Shown in pieces: positions 37,035 to 45,903 of a stretch of 64,000 nt of DNA (position 1 is the first letter of the stretch; each line of letters opens with the position of its first letter). The stretch comes from JAJDXW01 sp965223775. Lineage in GTDB: Bacteria > Pseudomonadota > Gammaproteobacteria > HK1. The position numbers were made by a program, and so were the translations under genes. A model generated the notes under the pieces. The model saw only the letters and a list, made by a program, of their open reading frames with translations, had not been told where the DNA came from and did not search any database. Location: assembly GCA_965223775.1 (NCBI GenBank), contig OZ245021.1, positions 3,844,001-3,908,000 of the forward strand. Direction: 5' to 3'.

Positions 37035-37370
37035 ATGGACACCGCCGCCTTCGACACCCTCGCGACCGCTCGCGAACTCGAGACCGCCGGCATGGACCGG
37101 GATCTGGCCGAAGTCGCCGCGCTGAACATGCAGAAAGCCGGAACCGCCCACCTCGATCAGCTCGCGACCAAGGCCGATCTGGAGAACCACAGGGTCGCGA
37201 CCAAGGCCGACCTGGAGAACCACAGGCTCGCGACCAGGGCCGACCTCAAGACCGGCCTCGCGGATCTCAAGGCGGACATGCTCAAGGTCGCCATCGGCAT
37301 CGTGATCGCGAACGCGGCCTTCGTCGTCGCGAACGCCGGCATCATCATCGCCGCGGTGAAATTTCTGTAG
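37035..37370 (+). CDS. DUF1640/CCDC90-like coiled-coil membrane-anchored protein
   Basis: A 111-aa protein. The N-terminal part (ELETAGMDRDLAEVAALNM) resembles the DUF1640 helical start. A coiled-coil of 11-residue repeats follows, built on ATKADLENHR at residues 43-73. A single C-terminal membrane helix ends in VVANAGIIIAAVKFL. ATG 37035 has GGAGGGG just upstream; ATG 37023 is in frame but less well placed. Homologues are short, variable in repeat number, and of unknown function in bacteria. The gene stands alone between divergent and downstream units. Confidence 0.75.
   Translation: MDTAAFDTLATARELETAGMDRDLAEVAALNMQKAGTAHLDQLATKADLENHRVATKADLENHRLATRADLKTGLADLKADMLKVAIGIVIANAAFVVANAGIIIAAVKFL
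37161..37253 (+). repeat. 33-bp tandem repeats within the coiled-coil gene
   Basis: Nearly identical 33-bp units start at 37161, 37194 and 37227 (the last partial), each encoding 11 residues ending in ADLENHR or close variants. High DNA identity suggests recent expansion. Confidence 0.85.
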
Positions 37371-37459
37371 TCGCGCGCCCGGAGCCGGCATCCGGGCCGC
37401 GCGCCGCGCGGCCCCGGACGGCCGGGGACAGACCCTTGCCGCTGCAACCCCCTCGCCCC

Positions 37460-39037
37460 ATGGAAAGCCGGAACCTGGGCGATCTCGTCGATCGGGAGAT
37501 CGATGGGGAGCGGGTTCTCGTGGTCGACTGCCGCCGGGGCGGCTCCTCGTGGACCGGGGGCCGGATCCGCGAGCGGGGGCAGTCGGTAGCGGGCGCCCTC
37601 CTCGCCCGCGGTCTCCGGCGCGGCGACCGGGTGGCCATCCTCGCCGCCAACCGGGCCGAGTATCTCGTGGCGACCCTCGGCATCCTGTGGGCCGGGCTGG
37701 TCGCGGTGCCGGTCAACATCCGTCTGCCCCGGCCGAGCGTCGCGCACGTCGTGCGGGACTCGGGCGCCCGGCTCGCGTTCTCCGACAGGGAACCGGACGA
37801 CCTTCCCCCGGGCATCGACCGCCTGGCCCTCGACGAGATCGGCGGATTTCCCCCCGCGGGCGACCTCGCGGCCGTCCGGCCGGAGCCCGGCGAGGTGGCG
37901 ATGATCCTCTACACGTCGGGGTCGAGCGGCCCGCCCAAGGGAGTGCCGCTCACCCATCGCGGGCACCGGTGGGTCATCGAGAAGCGCCGTCAGGCGGGCG
38001 CCGACCCTCGGGCGGAGCGGATCCTCGTCGCGGCGCCCCTCTACCACATGAATGCCCTCGCCCTCGCCCAGCTCGCCCTCGCGGTCGGATCGACCATCGT
38101 GCTGCTGCCGCACTTCGACGCCGAGAGCTACATCGATGCCATCGAACGGCACCGATGCACCCTGATCACGTCGATCCCGACGATGCTCGCCCTGGTCTGC
38201 CGGCAGACCGAACGCCTCGCCGCCACCGATCTCTCGTCGGTGAGGAGCATCCGCATGGGCTCCGCACCGGTCACCCCGGAGTTGCTCGCCCGGCTGCGCG
38301 ACGCGTTCCCCGGCGCGCGGGTGCAGATCGGATACGGCACGACGGAGGCCGGGCCGGTGGTCTTCGGCGCGCACCCGGACGGACGGCCGACCCCCGAGCT
38401 TTCGCTCGGCAGCCGCCACCCGGACGTCGACCTGCGGCTGGTCGGCCCGGACGGCGCGCAGTCCGACCGGGGAGTCCTCGAAATGAAGTGCCCCGCGGTC
38501 ATGCCGGGCTACCATGGGCTCCCGGACAGGACGGCGGCAGTGATGACGGCCGACGGGTACTATCGGACCGGCGACCTCATGCGGCGCGACACCGACGGCT
38601 TCTTCTACTTCCTCGGGCGCGAGGACGACATGTTCGTGTGCAACGGGGAGAACGTGTACGCCGAGGAAGTCGAACGCCGCATCGAGTCGATGCCGGAGAT
38701 CGCGCAGGCCTGCGTGGTTCCGGTGGCGGACGAGGTCCGCGGACACATGCCGGTCGCGTGGGTGGTCCCGGCCGCCGAAGCTTCACCGGTCGAGGACGAC
38801 GTGAAACGGTTCGCGATCGCGAACGGGCCGGCCGTCGAGCACCCGCGGCGCGTGTTCTTCCTCTCGGAGCTCCCGCTCGGGGGCACGAACAAGATCGACC
38901 GGCGCCAGCTCGCCACGCGCGCGGCCCGCCTCGTGGCCGGGGACTCGACCCGGGTCGAGCGCGGCCCGCCGGTGCCTTCGCACCCGGCGTCGCCGCCCGC
39001 GCACGCCTCCTCCATCCCTCGCGAGAAGCAACAATGA
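37460..39037 (+). CDS. class I adenylate-forming acyl-CoA synthetase
   Basis: A 525-aa ligase that activates a carboxylic acid as acyl-AMP and loads CoA. ILYTSGSSGPPKGVPLTHRG is the P-loop (A3), YGTTEAGPVVFG is A5, YYRTGDLMRRDTDGFF is A7, and the C-terminal GGTNKIDRRQL carries the adenylation Lys. Substrate specificity cannot be read. ATG 37460 is used; TTG 37436 is an alternative. The stop overlaps the thioesterase start (ATGA). The last 40 residues are Pro/Ala-rich and unconserved. Confidence 0.9.
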   Translation: MESRNLGDLVDREIDGERVLVVDCRRGGSSWTGGRIRERGQSVAGALLARGLRRGDRVAILAANRAEYLVATLGILWAGLVAVPVNIRLPRPSVAHVVRDSGARLAFSDREPDDLPPGIDRLALDEIGGFPPAGDLAAVRPEPGEVAMILYTSGSSGPPKGVPLTHRGHRWVIEKRRQAGADPRAERILVAAPLYHMNALALAQLALAVGSTIVLLPHFDAESYIDAIERHRCTLITSIPTMLALVCRQTERLAATDLSSVRSIRMGSAPVTPELLARLRDAFPGARVQIGYGTTEAGPVVFGAHPDGRPTPELSLGSRHPDVDLRLVGPDGAQSDRGVLEMKCPAVMPGYHGLPDRTAAVMTADGYYRTGDLMRRDTDGFFYFLGREDDMFVCNGENVYAEEVERRIESMPEIAQACVVPVADEVRGHMPVAWVVPAAEASPVEDDVKRFAIANGPAVEHPRRVFFLSELPLGGTNKIDRRQLATRAARLVAGDSTRVERGPPVPSHPASPPAHASSIPREKQQ

Positions 39038-39453
39038 CGGAATCGCTCACCATCTCCGACGTGCAGGCGATGCTCGACGGATCTCCCTACATCCGCGGCT
39101 GTGGCATGAAGGTGGTCCGCCTCGACCCGGAGGCGCTCGAGATCGCGGTGCAACTCGCGATGCGGCCCGAGTTCGAACGCCGCGCCGGTACCGGTCAGTG
39201 GCACGGCGGCCCGATCGCCGCCCTCATCGACACGGCCGGGGACTACGCGCTCGCGCTCCACGCGGGCGGCCCGGTGCCGACGATCAACTTCCGGACGGAC
39301 TACCTCCGTCCCGCCGTCGATACGTCGCTCACCGCCACCGGCAGGGTCCGGCGGGCCGGACGGACGGTCGGGGTGGTCGACATCGACGTGACGGACGACG
39401 ACGGGCGGCTGGTGGCGGTCGGGCGGGGCAGCTACGGTACGCGAGCCGGCTGA
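39034..39453 (+). CDS. PaaI-type hotdog-fold acyl-CoA thioesterase
   Basis: A 139-aa hotdog thioesterase. GQWHGGPIAALIDTAGDYAL carries the conserved HGG and Asp region, followed by TINFRTDYLRPA. It hydrolyses acyl-CoA, often to recycle dead-end products. ATG 39034 overlaps the ligase stop, so a ligase and an esterase for possibly the same acyl group are co-translated, typical of a quality-control pair. The MDR oxidoreductase follows 68 bp later. Confidence 0.87.
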   Translation: MTESLTISDVQAMLDGSPYIRGCGMKVVRLDPEALEIAVQLAMRPEFERRAGTGQWHGGPIAALIDTAGDYALALHAGGPVPTINFRTDYLRPAVDTSLTATGRVRRAGRTVGVVDIDVTDDDGRLVAVGRGSYGTRAG

Positions 39454-39521
39454 TCGACGGATCGGCCTGCCGGCGTACCGGCCGGGAAGCGACCGCGAAG
39501 GACCATGAGAGGGACCACGAA

Positions 39522-40529
39522 GTGAAGGCATTCGTCATCGAGCGGAACGGCGGACCGGAGGTGCTCGCGCTACGGCCGGACTTCCCGGACCCGCGGCCGG
39601 GAGAGGGCGAGGTGGTCCTGCGGGTGGGGGCGGCGTCCCTCAACTACCACGATGTCTTCACCCGCCGGGGCATGCCCGGCATCCGCCTCACCTTTCCGGT
39701 GATTCCGGGCCTCGACATCGCGGGTGAGGTGGCGGAGATCGGCCCCGGGGTCGAAGGCTGGCGGCAAGGCGACCGGGTGCTGGTGGACCCCGTGAACCGG
39801 GTGAAGGGGGGGCTCATGGGCGAGACGATGCACGGCGGGCTCGCCGAGTTCTGCCTCGTGGCCGCCCGCCAGCTCGTGCGCATGCCGGACGAGGTGAGCT
39901 TCGAACAGGCGGCCTCCCTTCCCGTCGCTTACGGGACCGCTCACCGCATGATGTTCGAGAACGACCGGATCGAGCCCGGCGAGCGGGTGCTGGTGCTCGG
40001 CGCGAGCGGCGGGGTGGGCACCGCGTGCCTGCTGCTCGCCAAGATGGCGGGCGCGGAGGTCATCGTGTGCGCGAGCTCGGCGGACAAGCTCGCCCGCCTC
40101 GCGGCGCTCGGCGCGGACTTCGGGGTGAACTACGCCACGACGGACTACGTCAAGTGGGTGCACGAGCGGTACGGCAAGCCCTACCGGCGCTCCTGGGAGG
40201 GCGGGGTCGACGTGGTCATCAACTTCACGGGCGGCGAGACCTGGGTGCCGTGCATGAAGACCCTCAAGCGCGGCGGCCGGATGCTCACCTGCGGCGCGAC
40301 CGCGGGCTTCGACCCGAAGACCGATCTGCGCTACATCTGGACCTTCGAGCTCCAGATCCGGGGCTCGAACTCCTGGACCGTCGCCGACCTCGAGACCCTG
40401 CTCGCCATGGTGCGCGACGGGCGCCTCGACCCGGTGATCGACTGCGTGCTGCCGCTTGAGGACGCGGGCGAGGGATTCCGGCGCATCGAGGAGCGCGAGG
40501 TGTTCGGGAAGATCGTCATCCGCCCCTGA
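39522..40529 (+). CDS. zinc-binding-type alcohol dehydrogenase / quinone oxidoreductase (MDR)
   Basis: A 335-aa medium-chain reductase. The N-terminus MKAFVIERNGGPEVL and GLDIAGEVAEIG are family-typical. The Rossmann motif is LVLGASGGVGTA near residue 157. The structural-zinc Cys cluster is absent, pointing to the quinone-oxidoreductase branch. GTG 39522 is used with AGAGGGA upstream. Its stop TGA directly abuts the reverse stop of the DUF429 gene. Likely part of the ligase-thioesterase unit. Confidence 0.85.
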   Translation: MKAFVIERNGGPEVLALRPDFPDPRPGEGEVVLRVGAASLNYHDVFTRRGMPGIRLTFPVIPGLDIAGEVAEIGPGVEGWRQGDRVLVDPVNRVKGGLMGETMHGGLAEFCLVAARQLVRMPDEVSFEQAASLPVAYGTAHRMMFENDRIEPGERVLVLGASGGVGTACLLLAKMAGAEVIVCASSADKLARLAALGADFGVNYATTDYVKWVHERYGKPYRRSWEGGVDVVINFTGGETWVPCMKTLKRGGRMLTCGATAGFDPKTDLRYIWTFELQIRGSNSWTVADLETLLAMVRDGRLDPVIDCVLPLEDAGEGFRRIEEREVFGKIVIRP

Positions 40530-41438
40530 TCAGGGCAAGGCTCGGGCGGCAGCCTGGAAGCCCTCCGGGTCCTGCATCCCGAAAATCGTCGCCTCCTCCT
40601 CGCGCACGGCGGCCGGCATCTCGCGGGGCGCGGCGAGGTGCCGGGCAAGCGCTCCGGCCGCGTCCAACCGTTGGAGCGCCCGGGCCACCGCCCTCACCTG
40701 CCGCGCATCCTTCACCTCGGGCCCGGGCTCGGGTTCAATCAGCGACGGATAGATCTCGGCCAGCACGTGGGTCCGGCCCTCGCCGAGGGTCTCGAACGGC
40801 CAGATCTCGGCGCCCGTGCGGCGCCGCAAGCCCGCAAGCGCCGCGATCCCGACCAGCGCCTGACCGCCGACCGACCCGGCCCCGGCAAGCTTCCAGACCT
40901 CCTGCGCGCGTCTGACCTCGGACTCCGCATGGCGGCGGTTGGGAGGCAGGATCTCGCCCCAGCCGGCCGGTTTTCGCCTCGGGAGGCCGGGGATGTCCCG
41001 CTTGAGCCCGTTGCCCCAGAACGGACCGTCGCCGGCGCAGGCGGCATTGAGCGCCGCCGCCGCGTCGAAGCGGTTGTTCGCGTTGTCCGGGCCATCCTCG
41101 ACGAGCTCTGCGATCCGCGACCACACCGCTTCCCAGCCGCCCTGCCCGGTCAGCATCCGAGCGGTCCCCGCCGGGTACCCGAATGGGAAATCGAACCCGC
41201 AGAGGAGCCTCCGCCCCGCTTCGGTCGCGCGCGCGAGCAGCCCCTCGATCCGGGCCACCGCTTCTGCGCGCGTCGCGGGGTTCTCCGGCTCCTCGGTCCC
41301 GCCCCAGCCCCGGACCGCGAGCCAGATGCTGTCCCTGCCCTGCTTGGGCTTGCCGTTGGCCGACCAGTCGACCGCCACGTATCCGTCGAAGAGCACCTTG
41401 GCCCGCCGCGTTCCTCGGCCCGATGGTGCGGGGTACAT
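40530..41438 (-). CDS. DUF429 domain-containing protein (RNase H-like fold)
   Basis: A 302-aa protein. VAVDWSANGKPKQG near residue 20 is the DUF429 start with its first conserved Asp; LCGFDFPFGYPAG and EIYPSLIEP carry further conserved acidic residues, as in an RNase H-like nuclease fold. Function is unknown. Start choice is weak: ATG 41438 was taken, but GTG a dozen codons in, at VLFDGYVAV, is possible. Convergent with the MDR gene, with stop codons touching. Confidence 0.8.
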   Translation of the reverse strand: MYPAPSGRGTRRAKVLFDGYVAVDWSANGKPKQGRDSIWLAVRGWGGTEEPENPATRAEAVARIEGLLARATEAGRRLLCGFDFPFGYPAGTARMLTGQGGWEAVWSRIAELVEDGPDNANNRFDAAAALNAACAGDGPFWGNGLKRDIPGLPRRKPAGWGEILPPNRRHAESEVRRAQEVWKLAGAGSVGGQALVGIAALAGLRRRTGAEIWPFETLGEGRTHVLAEIYPSLIEPEPGPEVKDARQVRAVARALQRLDAAGALARHLAAPREMPAAVREEEATIFGMQDPEGFQAAARALP

Positions 41439-41545
41439 TACCGGATGGAGGCGCGGGCGCTCGCGAACCCCCGCGTCTTCGCGTGAGCACAAAGCACGGA
41501 CGGCCGGCGCGGGGCAGGCCGCGTCGCGGGCCGGGGGGATTGCAG

Positions 41546-42400
41546 ATGAAATCGGAGCTGGGCGGGAGGGTCGCCATCGTCACCGGGGCGGCCGGCGGGA
41601 TCGGACGCGAGCTCGTGCGAGGCCTGCTTGGCGCGGGTGCCAGGGTAGCGGCGCTCGACATCGACGAGAAGCGGCTCGACGAGCTCGCGGCGGGGCTCGA
41701 CGAGGAAGCCGGCTCCGGGCGCCTCATCACCTCGCGCACGGACATTGCCAGCTACGGCGAGTGCGAGGCGGCGGTCGCGCAGACTCGGACGAGGCTCGGA
41801 GGGCTGCACATCCTCGTCAACAACGGCGCGGCGGGCATGGGGGTGATCCGGATGGACCACATGACCGACCTCGTCGAGATCCATGAAATCACTCCGGAAA
41901 CCTGGGAACGTTTCATCGCCGTGAACCTTTCCGGGGCGTGGTACATGACCCGCGCCTCGATCGACGGACTGCTCGGACAGGGCTGGGGGCGCATCGTCAA
42001 CGTCACCACCAGCTTCTTCACCATGCTGCGCGGAAGATTCCATCCCTACGGTCCGCCCAAGGCCGGCCTCGAGGCGATGTCCGCCGGTCATGCGAAGGAA
42101 TTCGAGGGCCGGGGCGTTACGGTGAACGTCGTGGTACCCGGCGGCCCGGCGGATACCCCGATGGTGCCCCGGGAGTCCGGAATCGACCGGGGCGCGATGA
42201 TCCCGCCATCGGCGATGGCGCCGCCGGTCCTGTGGCTCTGCTCCGAGGCGGGCGGGGCATGGACCAGGCACCGCTACGTCGCGGCGGACTGGGACGCGGC
42301 GGCCGATCCCGAGGTGGCGGCCCAGGGCTGCCGCGCCCCGATCGGGTGGCCGGACCTCGCCCAAAGCCCGGTCTGGCCAGGGGGCAAGCCGCCGGAGTGA
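41546..42400 (+). CDS. SDR family oxidoreductase
   Basis: A 284-aa short-chain dehydrogenase. The cofactor loop is VTGAAGGIGRE, followed by LHILVNNGAAG. The active site is TTSFFT with YGPPK, a Y-x-x-x-K match. An insertion HMTDLVEIHEITPETW precedes helix 4. The C-terminal 60 residues (GGAWTRHRYVAADWDA and on) form an extension longer than classical SDRs. It is followed by a small cupin 40 bp later and probably acts with it. The substrate is unknown. Confidence 0.87.
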   Translation: MKSELGGRVAIVTGAAGGIGRELVRGLLGAGARVAALDIDEKRLDELAAGLDEEAGSGRLITSRTDIASYGECEAAVAQTRTRLGGLHILVNNGAAGMGVIRMDHMTDLVEIHEITPETWERFIAVNLSGAWYMTRASIDGLLGQGWGRIVNVTTSFFTMLRGRFHPYGPPKAGLEAMSAGHAKEFEGRGVTVNVVVPGGPADTPMVPRESGIDRGAMIPPSAMAPPVLWLCSEAGGAWTRHRYVAADWDAAADPEVAAQGCRAPIGWPDLAQSPVWPGGKPPE

Positions 42401-42440
42401 ACCCGCCGACTGGGGAATTTGGCACAAGGGAGAACAGGAC

Positions 42441-42968
42441 ATGACACACGTTCAGGTGAGCATGGGCGCGATGCTGGAGCGGGTCGCGCGGTTCAACGAG
42501 CTTCGCCCGTCGAAGCAGGCATTCGTCGACACGCGCATCCCCGAGCACGTGCGCGACATCTACAACGTGATCGGGCAGGGGGTGACGGAGGACGCGGATC
42601 TCAAGCCCGCCATCACCGCGGTGGAGGGATTCAATATCACCTACGTCGGCGCCGAGTCCGGGAAGGGCGCGGCCCTCCACTCGCACACCACCGTCGAGGT
42701 GTTCATCGCCCTGACCGGCCAGTGGGCGGTCTTCTGGGGCGACGAGGGGGAGAACGAGATCGTGCTCGACACGTTCGACTGCGTCTCGGTGCCGGTCGGC
42801 ATCATGCGCGGGTTCCGCAACGTCGGGGACGGGCACGCCTACCTGATGGCGATCCTCGGCGGCACCGACGCGGGCAAGGTCGGCTGGGCGAAGTCGGTGC
42901 TGGAGCGCGCCGAGGAGACCGGGCTGAGCCTGGACGAGAAGGGCAACGTCGTCGAATTGGCGGACTGA
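42441..42968 (+). CDS. cupin domain-containing protein
   Basis: A 175-aa single-cupin protein. GAALHSHTTVEVFIALTGQW contains the HxH...E metal motif 1, and FDCVSVPVGIMRGFRNVG is motif 2 in which the usual His is replaced by Arg. Small cupins may be dioxygenases, isomerases or sensors; the missing His makes a classic dioxygenase less sure. ATG 42441 has AGGA upstream. It converges on the molybdenum hydroxylase operon. Confidence 0.82.
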   Translation: MTHVQVSMGAMLERVARFNELRPSKQAFVDTRIPEHVRDIYNVIGQGVTEDADLKPAITAVEGFNITYVGAESGKGAALHSHTTVEVFIALTGQWAVFWGDEGENEIVLDTFDCVSVPVGIMRGFRNVGDGHAYLMAILGGTDAGKVGWAKSVLERAEETGLSLDEKGNVVELAD

Positions 42969-43025
42969 CCCGGCCGGGTCCCGCGTCCCGCGTTCGCGCG
43001 GGGGAGACCGCCGCGGGGAGGGAGG

Positions 43026-45410
43026 CTAGATCCGGCCGAGCGCGCGCAGCACCTTCTGCGGGGTGAACGGCATGTCGGTCACCCTCGCGCCGAACGGCGC
43101 GAGCGCGTCGTTGAGCGCGTTCATGACCGCCGCCGGCGCGCCGCAGGTGCCCGCCTCGCCCGCGCCCTTGGCCCCGAGGTCGGACTCGGCGGTCGGCGAG
43201 ACCACGTGGCCGCAGTGCATGTCCGGGAGCTCCGCAGCCATCGGCACGAGGTAGTCGGCCATGTTGGCGTTCAGCATCTGCCCTTCCCCGTCATAGATGC
43301 ACTGCTCCCACAACGCCCCGCCGAGCCCCTGCACGATGCCGCCCCGGATCTGCTCGTCGACCAGGAGGGGGTTGATCACCGTCCCGCAGTCCTCGATGCA
43401 CCAGTGGTCGAGCAGGGTGATGAACCCGGTCTCCACATCGACCTCGAGGTACGAGGCCTGCGCCCCGTTGGTGAACGCGAAGGGGTACTTGCGCGGGACG
43501 TAGTGCCGGGTCGCGACGAGCTCGGACTGGAAGCCGTCCGGCAGGGTATCGGGGCGGTAGTAGCAGATGCGTCCGATCTCGTCGAGGCCGATGCGCTCCG
43601 CGCCGGTCTCCGCATCCACCACCACGCCGCCCCGGATATCGAGGTTCGCAGCCTCATCCTGGAGCATCGTCGCCGCGGCGCGGAGGATCTGCTGCCGCAG
43701 GGCGCGGCCGGCCTGGGCCACCGCCTCCCCGCCGATGCCGGCCGCCCGCGAAGCCCACGTGCCGCCCCCGTAGGGCGTGTGCTCGGTGTCGCCGGTGACG
43801 ATCTTGAGGCGTTCGGGCGGGACGCCGACCGCGGTCGCCGCGACCTGCGAGATGACCGCCTCCATCCCCTGGCCCTGCTCCGTCGCGCCGGTCGCGACGA
43901 ACACGTTCCCCCTGGCGTCGAGGCGCATCGTGGCGCCGTCCTGGGCCGAGATGCGGGCGCCCCCCACCCCGTAGAACATGGCGGACGGGTTGGTCACCTC
44001 GATGAAGCTCGCGAGACCGATGCCGCGGTGGACCCCCTGCTCCCGCAAGGCGTCGCGCTCCGCCTTCAGCGCCTCGTAGTCCATCGCATCGAGGAGCTTC
44101 GCGAGGCTCTCCTGGTGTGAGAGGTTCTCGAACGGCAGCCCCTGGGCCGACCGGCAGGGGTACGAGTCGTCCGCACGCAGGTTCCGGCGCCGGAACTCGG
44201 CGGGATCGAGGCCGGTCGCACGCGCGGCCAAATCCACCAGCCCCTCGGTCACCGCACACTTGACGGGGTGCCCTACGGCACGGTACTGGCACATCATGTT
44301 CTTGTTCTGGAAGACGACGGTCGCCTGCGCCCGGTAGTGGTCGAACTCGTAGGGGCCGCCCATCAGGTTGACGATCTGGTTCGCCTCGATGCCGCTCGTG
44401 CGCGGATACATCGAGTAGGGGCCGATCCCGCTCAAGGCGTCGATCTCGAACGCGAGGATGGAGCCGTCGTTCCTGACCGCAATCGTGCCCCGCACCCGCT
44501 GATCGCGCGCGTGGATGTCGGAAACGAAGCTCTCCATGCGGTCCGCGACGAACTTGACCGGGCGCTTGAGGAGGATGGAAAGGCCCGCCGTCGCGATCTC
44601 GTCGGCATAGGTGTGCACCTTGATCCCGAACGATCCCCCGACGTCGCCCGCGATCACCCGAACCCGGTGCTCGTCCAGGCGGTAGTGGGTAGCCAGGATG
44701 TTCTGGATCATGTGCGGGCACTGGGTGTTGTGCCAGACCGTGAGCTGCTCCTCGGCCGGATTCCAGTCCGCGAGGATGGCGCGCGGCTCGACGCACACCC
44801 CGGTATGCCGGGCGAAGACGAAGGTCTCCTCGATGACGTGATCGGCCTCGGCGCAGGCCGCATCGACATCGCCGAAGTTCGCGTTGCGGCGCCAGGCGAG
44901 GTTGTCTCCGAGGCTCTCGTGGATGACGGGGGTGTCGGCGTCGAGGGCGGTCGCGGCGTCGGTGACGGCCGGCAGCACCTCCCAGTCGATCGCGACGAGC
45001 TCGGCCGCGTCTTCCGCCTTCGCGCGGCTCTCGGCGACGACCGCCGCCACCGCCTCGCCCTGCCAGGTCGCCGTGTCCAGGGGAAGCGCGTACTGCGGCG
45101 CCGACTTCAAGCCCTCGAGGTGGGTGAGCACCCCGACCCAGGGGTCGTGGATCTCGGCGAGCTCGGGCCCGGCCACCACCGCGATCACCCCCGGTGCCGC
45201 CTTCGCGGCATCGGTGTCGATCGAGCGGATGCGGGCGTGGGCATGCGGAGAACGGACGAACGCCGCATGCCCCGTGCGCCGCAACTCGATATCGTCCACG
45301 AAGCTGCCCCGGCCCTGCGCGAGGCGCGGGGCATTGGGGCGGGGGACGGAGCGGCCGATATAGGAATTCGGGCGGTCCAGGATCCAGCGGTCCGCAATGA
45401 GGTCGGTCAT
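43026..45410 (-). CDS. xanthine dehydrogenase-family molybdopterin-binding large subunit (not form I CO dehydrogenase)
   Basis: A 794-aa molybdenum hydroxylase large subunit. GRSVPRPNAPRLAQGRGSF is the typical N-terminus; GDVGGSFGIKVH and ATEQGQGMEAV bind the cofactor; GAKGAGEAGTCGAP carries the catalytic Glu. The active-site loop reads CQYRAVGHP, not the AYRCSFR of form I CO dehydrogenase nor AYRGAGR of form II. The substrate is therefore probably an aldehyde or N-heterocycle, not CO. Last gene of an M-S-L operon; ATG 45410 has GGGAGA upstream. Confidence 0.9.
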   Translation of the reverse strand: MTDLIADRWILDRPNSYIGRSVPRPNAPRLAQGRGSFVDDIELRRTGHAAFVRSPHAHARIRSIDTDAAKAAPGVIAVVAGPELAEIHDPWVGVLTHLEGLKSAPQYALPLDTATWQGEAVAAVVAESRAKAEDAAELVAIDWEVLPAVTDAATALDADTPVIHESLGDNLAWRRNANFGDVDAACAEADHVIEETFVFARHTGVCVEPRAILADWNPAEEQLTVWHNTQCPHMIQNILATHYRLDEHRVRVIAGDVGGSFGIKVHTYADEIATAGLSILLKRPVKFVADRMESFVSDIHARDQRVRGTIAVRNDGSILAFEIDALSGIGPYSMYPRTSGIEANQIVNLMGGPYEFDHYRAQATVVFQNKNMMCQYRAVGHPVKCAVTEGLVDLAARATGLDPAEFRRRNLRADDSYPCRSAQGLPFENLSHQESLAKLLDAMDYEALKAERDALREQGVHRGIGLASFIEVTNPSAMFYGVGGARISAQDGATMRLDARGNVFVATGATEQGQGMEAVISQVAATAVGVPPERLKIVTGDTEHTPYGGGTWASRAAGIGGEAVAQAGRALRQQILRAAATMLQDEAANLDIRGGVVVDAETGAERIGLDEIGRICYYRPDTLPDGFQSELVATRHYVPRKYPFAFTNGAQASYLEVDVETGFITLLDHWCIEDCGTVINPLLVDEQIRGGIVQGLGGALWEQCIYDGEGQMLNANMADYLVPMAAELPDMHCGHVVSPTAESDLGAKGAGEAGTCGAPAAVMNALNDALAPFGARVTDMPFTPQKVLRALGRI

Positions 45411-45422
45411 GGAACGTCTCCC

Positions 45423-45890
45423 TTATCGCCCGCGGGCCATCTCGACCGCGTCCACGATTGCCTCGTAGCCCGTGCAGCGGCAGTAGTTTCCGGAGATGAA
45501 CTCCCGGATCTCGCTCCGGCTCGCGCGCGGCCTTCGCACCAGGAGCTCGGCCGCGGTCAGCAGCATGCCGGGCGTGCAGTAGCCGCACTGGAGGGCGTTG
45601 CGCTCGACGAACGCGTCCTGGAGCGCGCGGATCTCCCCGGTTTCGCTCAGGCCCTCGATGGTCCAGACGTCCGCTCCGTGCGCCTGGGCGGCCACCATCA
45701 GGCAGCCGCGCACGATGCACCCGTCCACCCGCACCGTGCACGCGCCGCACACGCCGTGCTCGCAGCCGACGTGGCTGCCGGTAAGGCCGAGCTCCTCGCG
45801 CAGGAAGTCGACCAGGTTCATGCGCGCCTCGACCCGTCGGGTCACGGTGTCGCCGTTGACGCGCACGGTGATATCGACGTTCGTGTCCAT
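45423..45890 (-). CDS. (2Fe-2S)-binding subunit of molybdenum hydroxylase
   Basis: A 155-aa subunit with two [2Fe-2S] clusters: CEHGVCGAC plus the later Cys of RGCLMVAAQ, and CGYCTPGM with CRCTGYEAI. It passes electrons from the molybdenum site to the FAD subunit. It lies 12 bp before the large-subunit start, with ATG 45890 preceded by GGGGGAAGA. Confidence 0.95.
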   Translation of the reverse strand: MDTNVDITVRVNGDTVTRRVEARMNLVDFLREELGLTGSHVGCEHGVCGACTVRVDGCIVRGCLMVAAQAHGADVWTIEGLSETGEIRALQDAFVERNALQCGYCTPGMLLTAAELLVRRPRASRSEIREFISGNYCRCTGYEAIVDAVEMARGR

Positions 45891-45903
45891 CGGTCTTCCC
45901 CCT

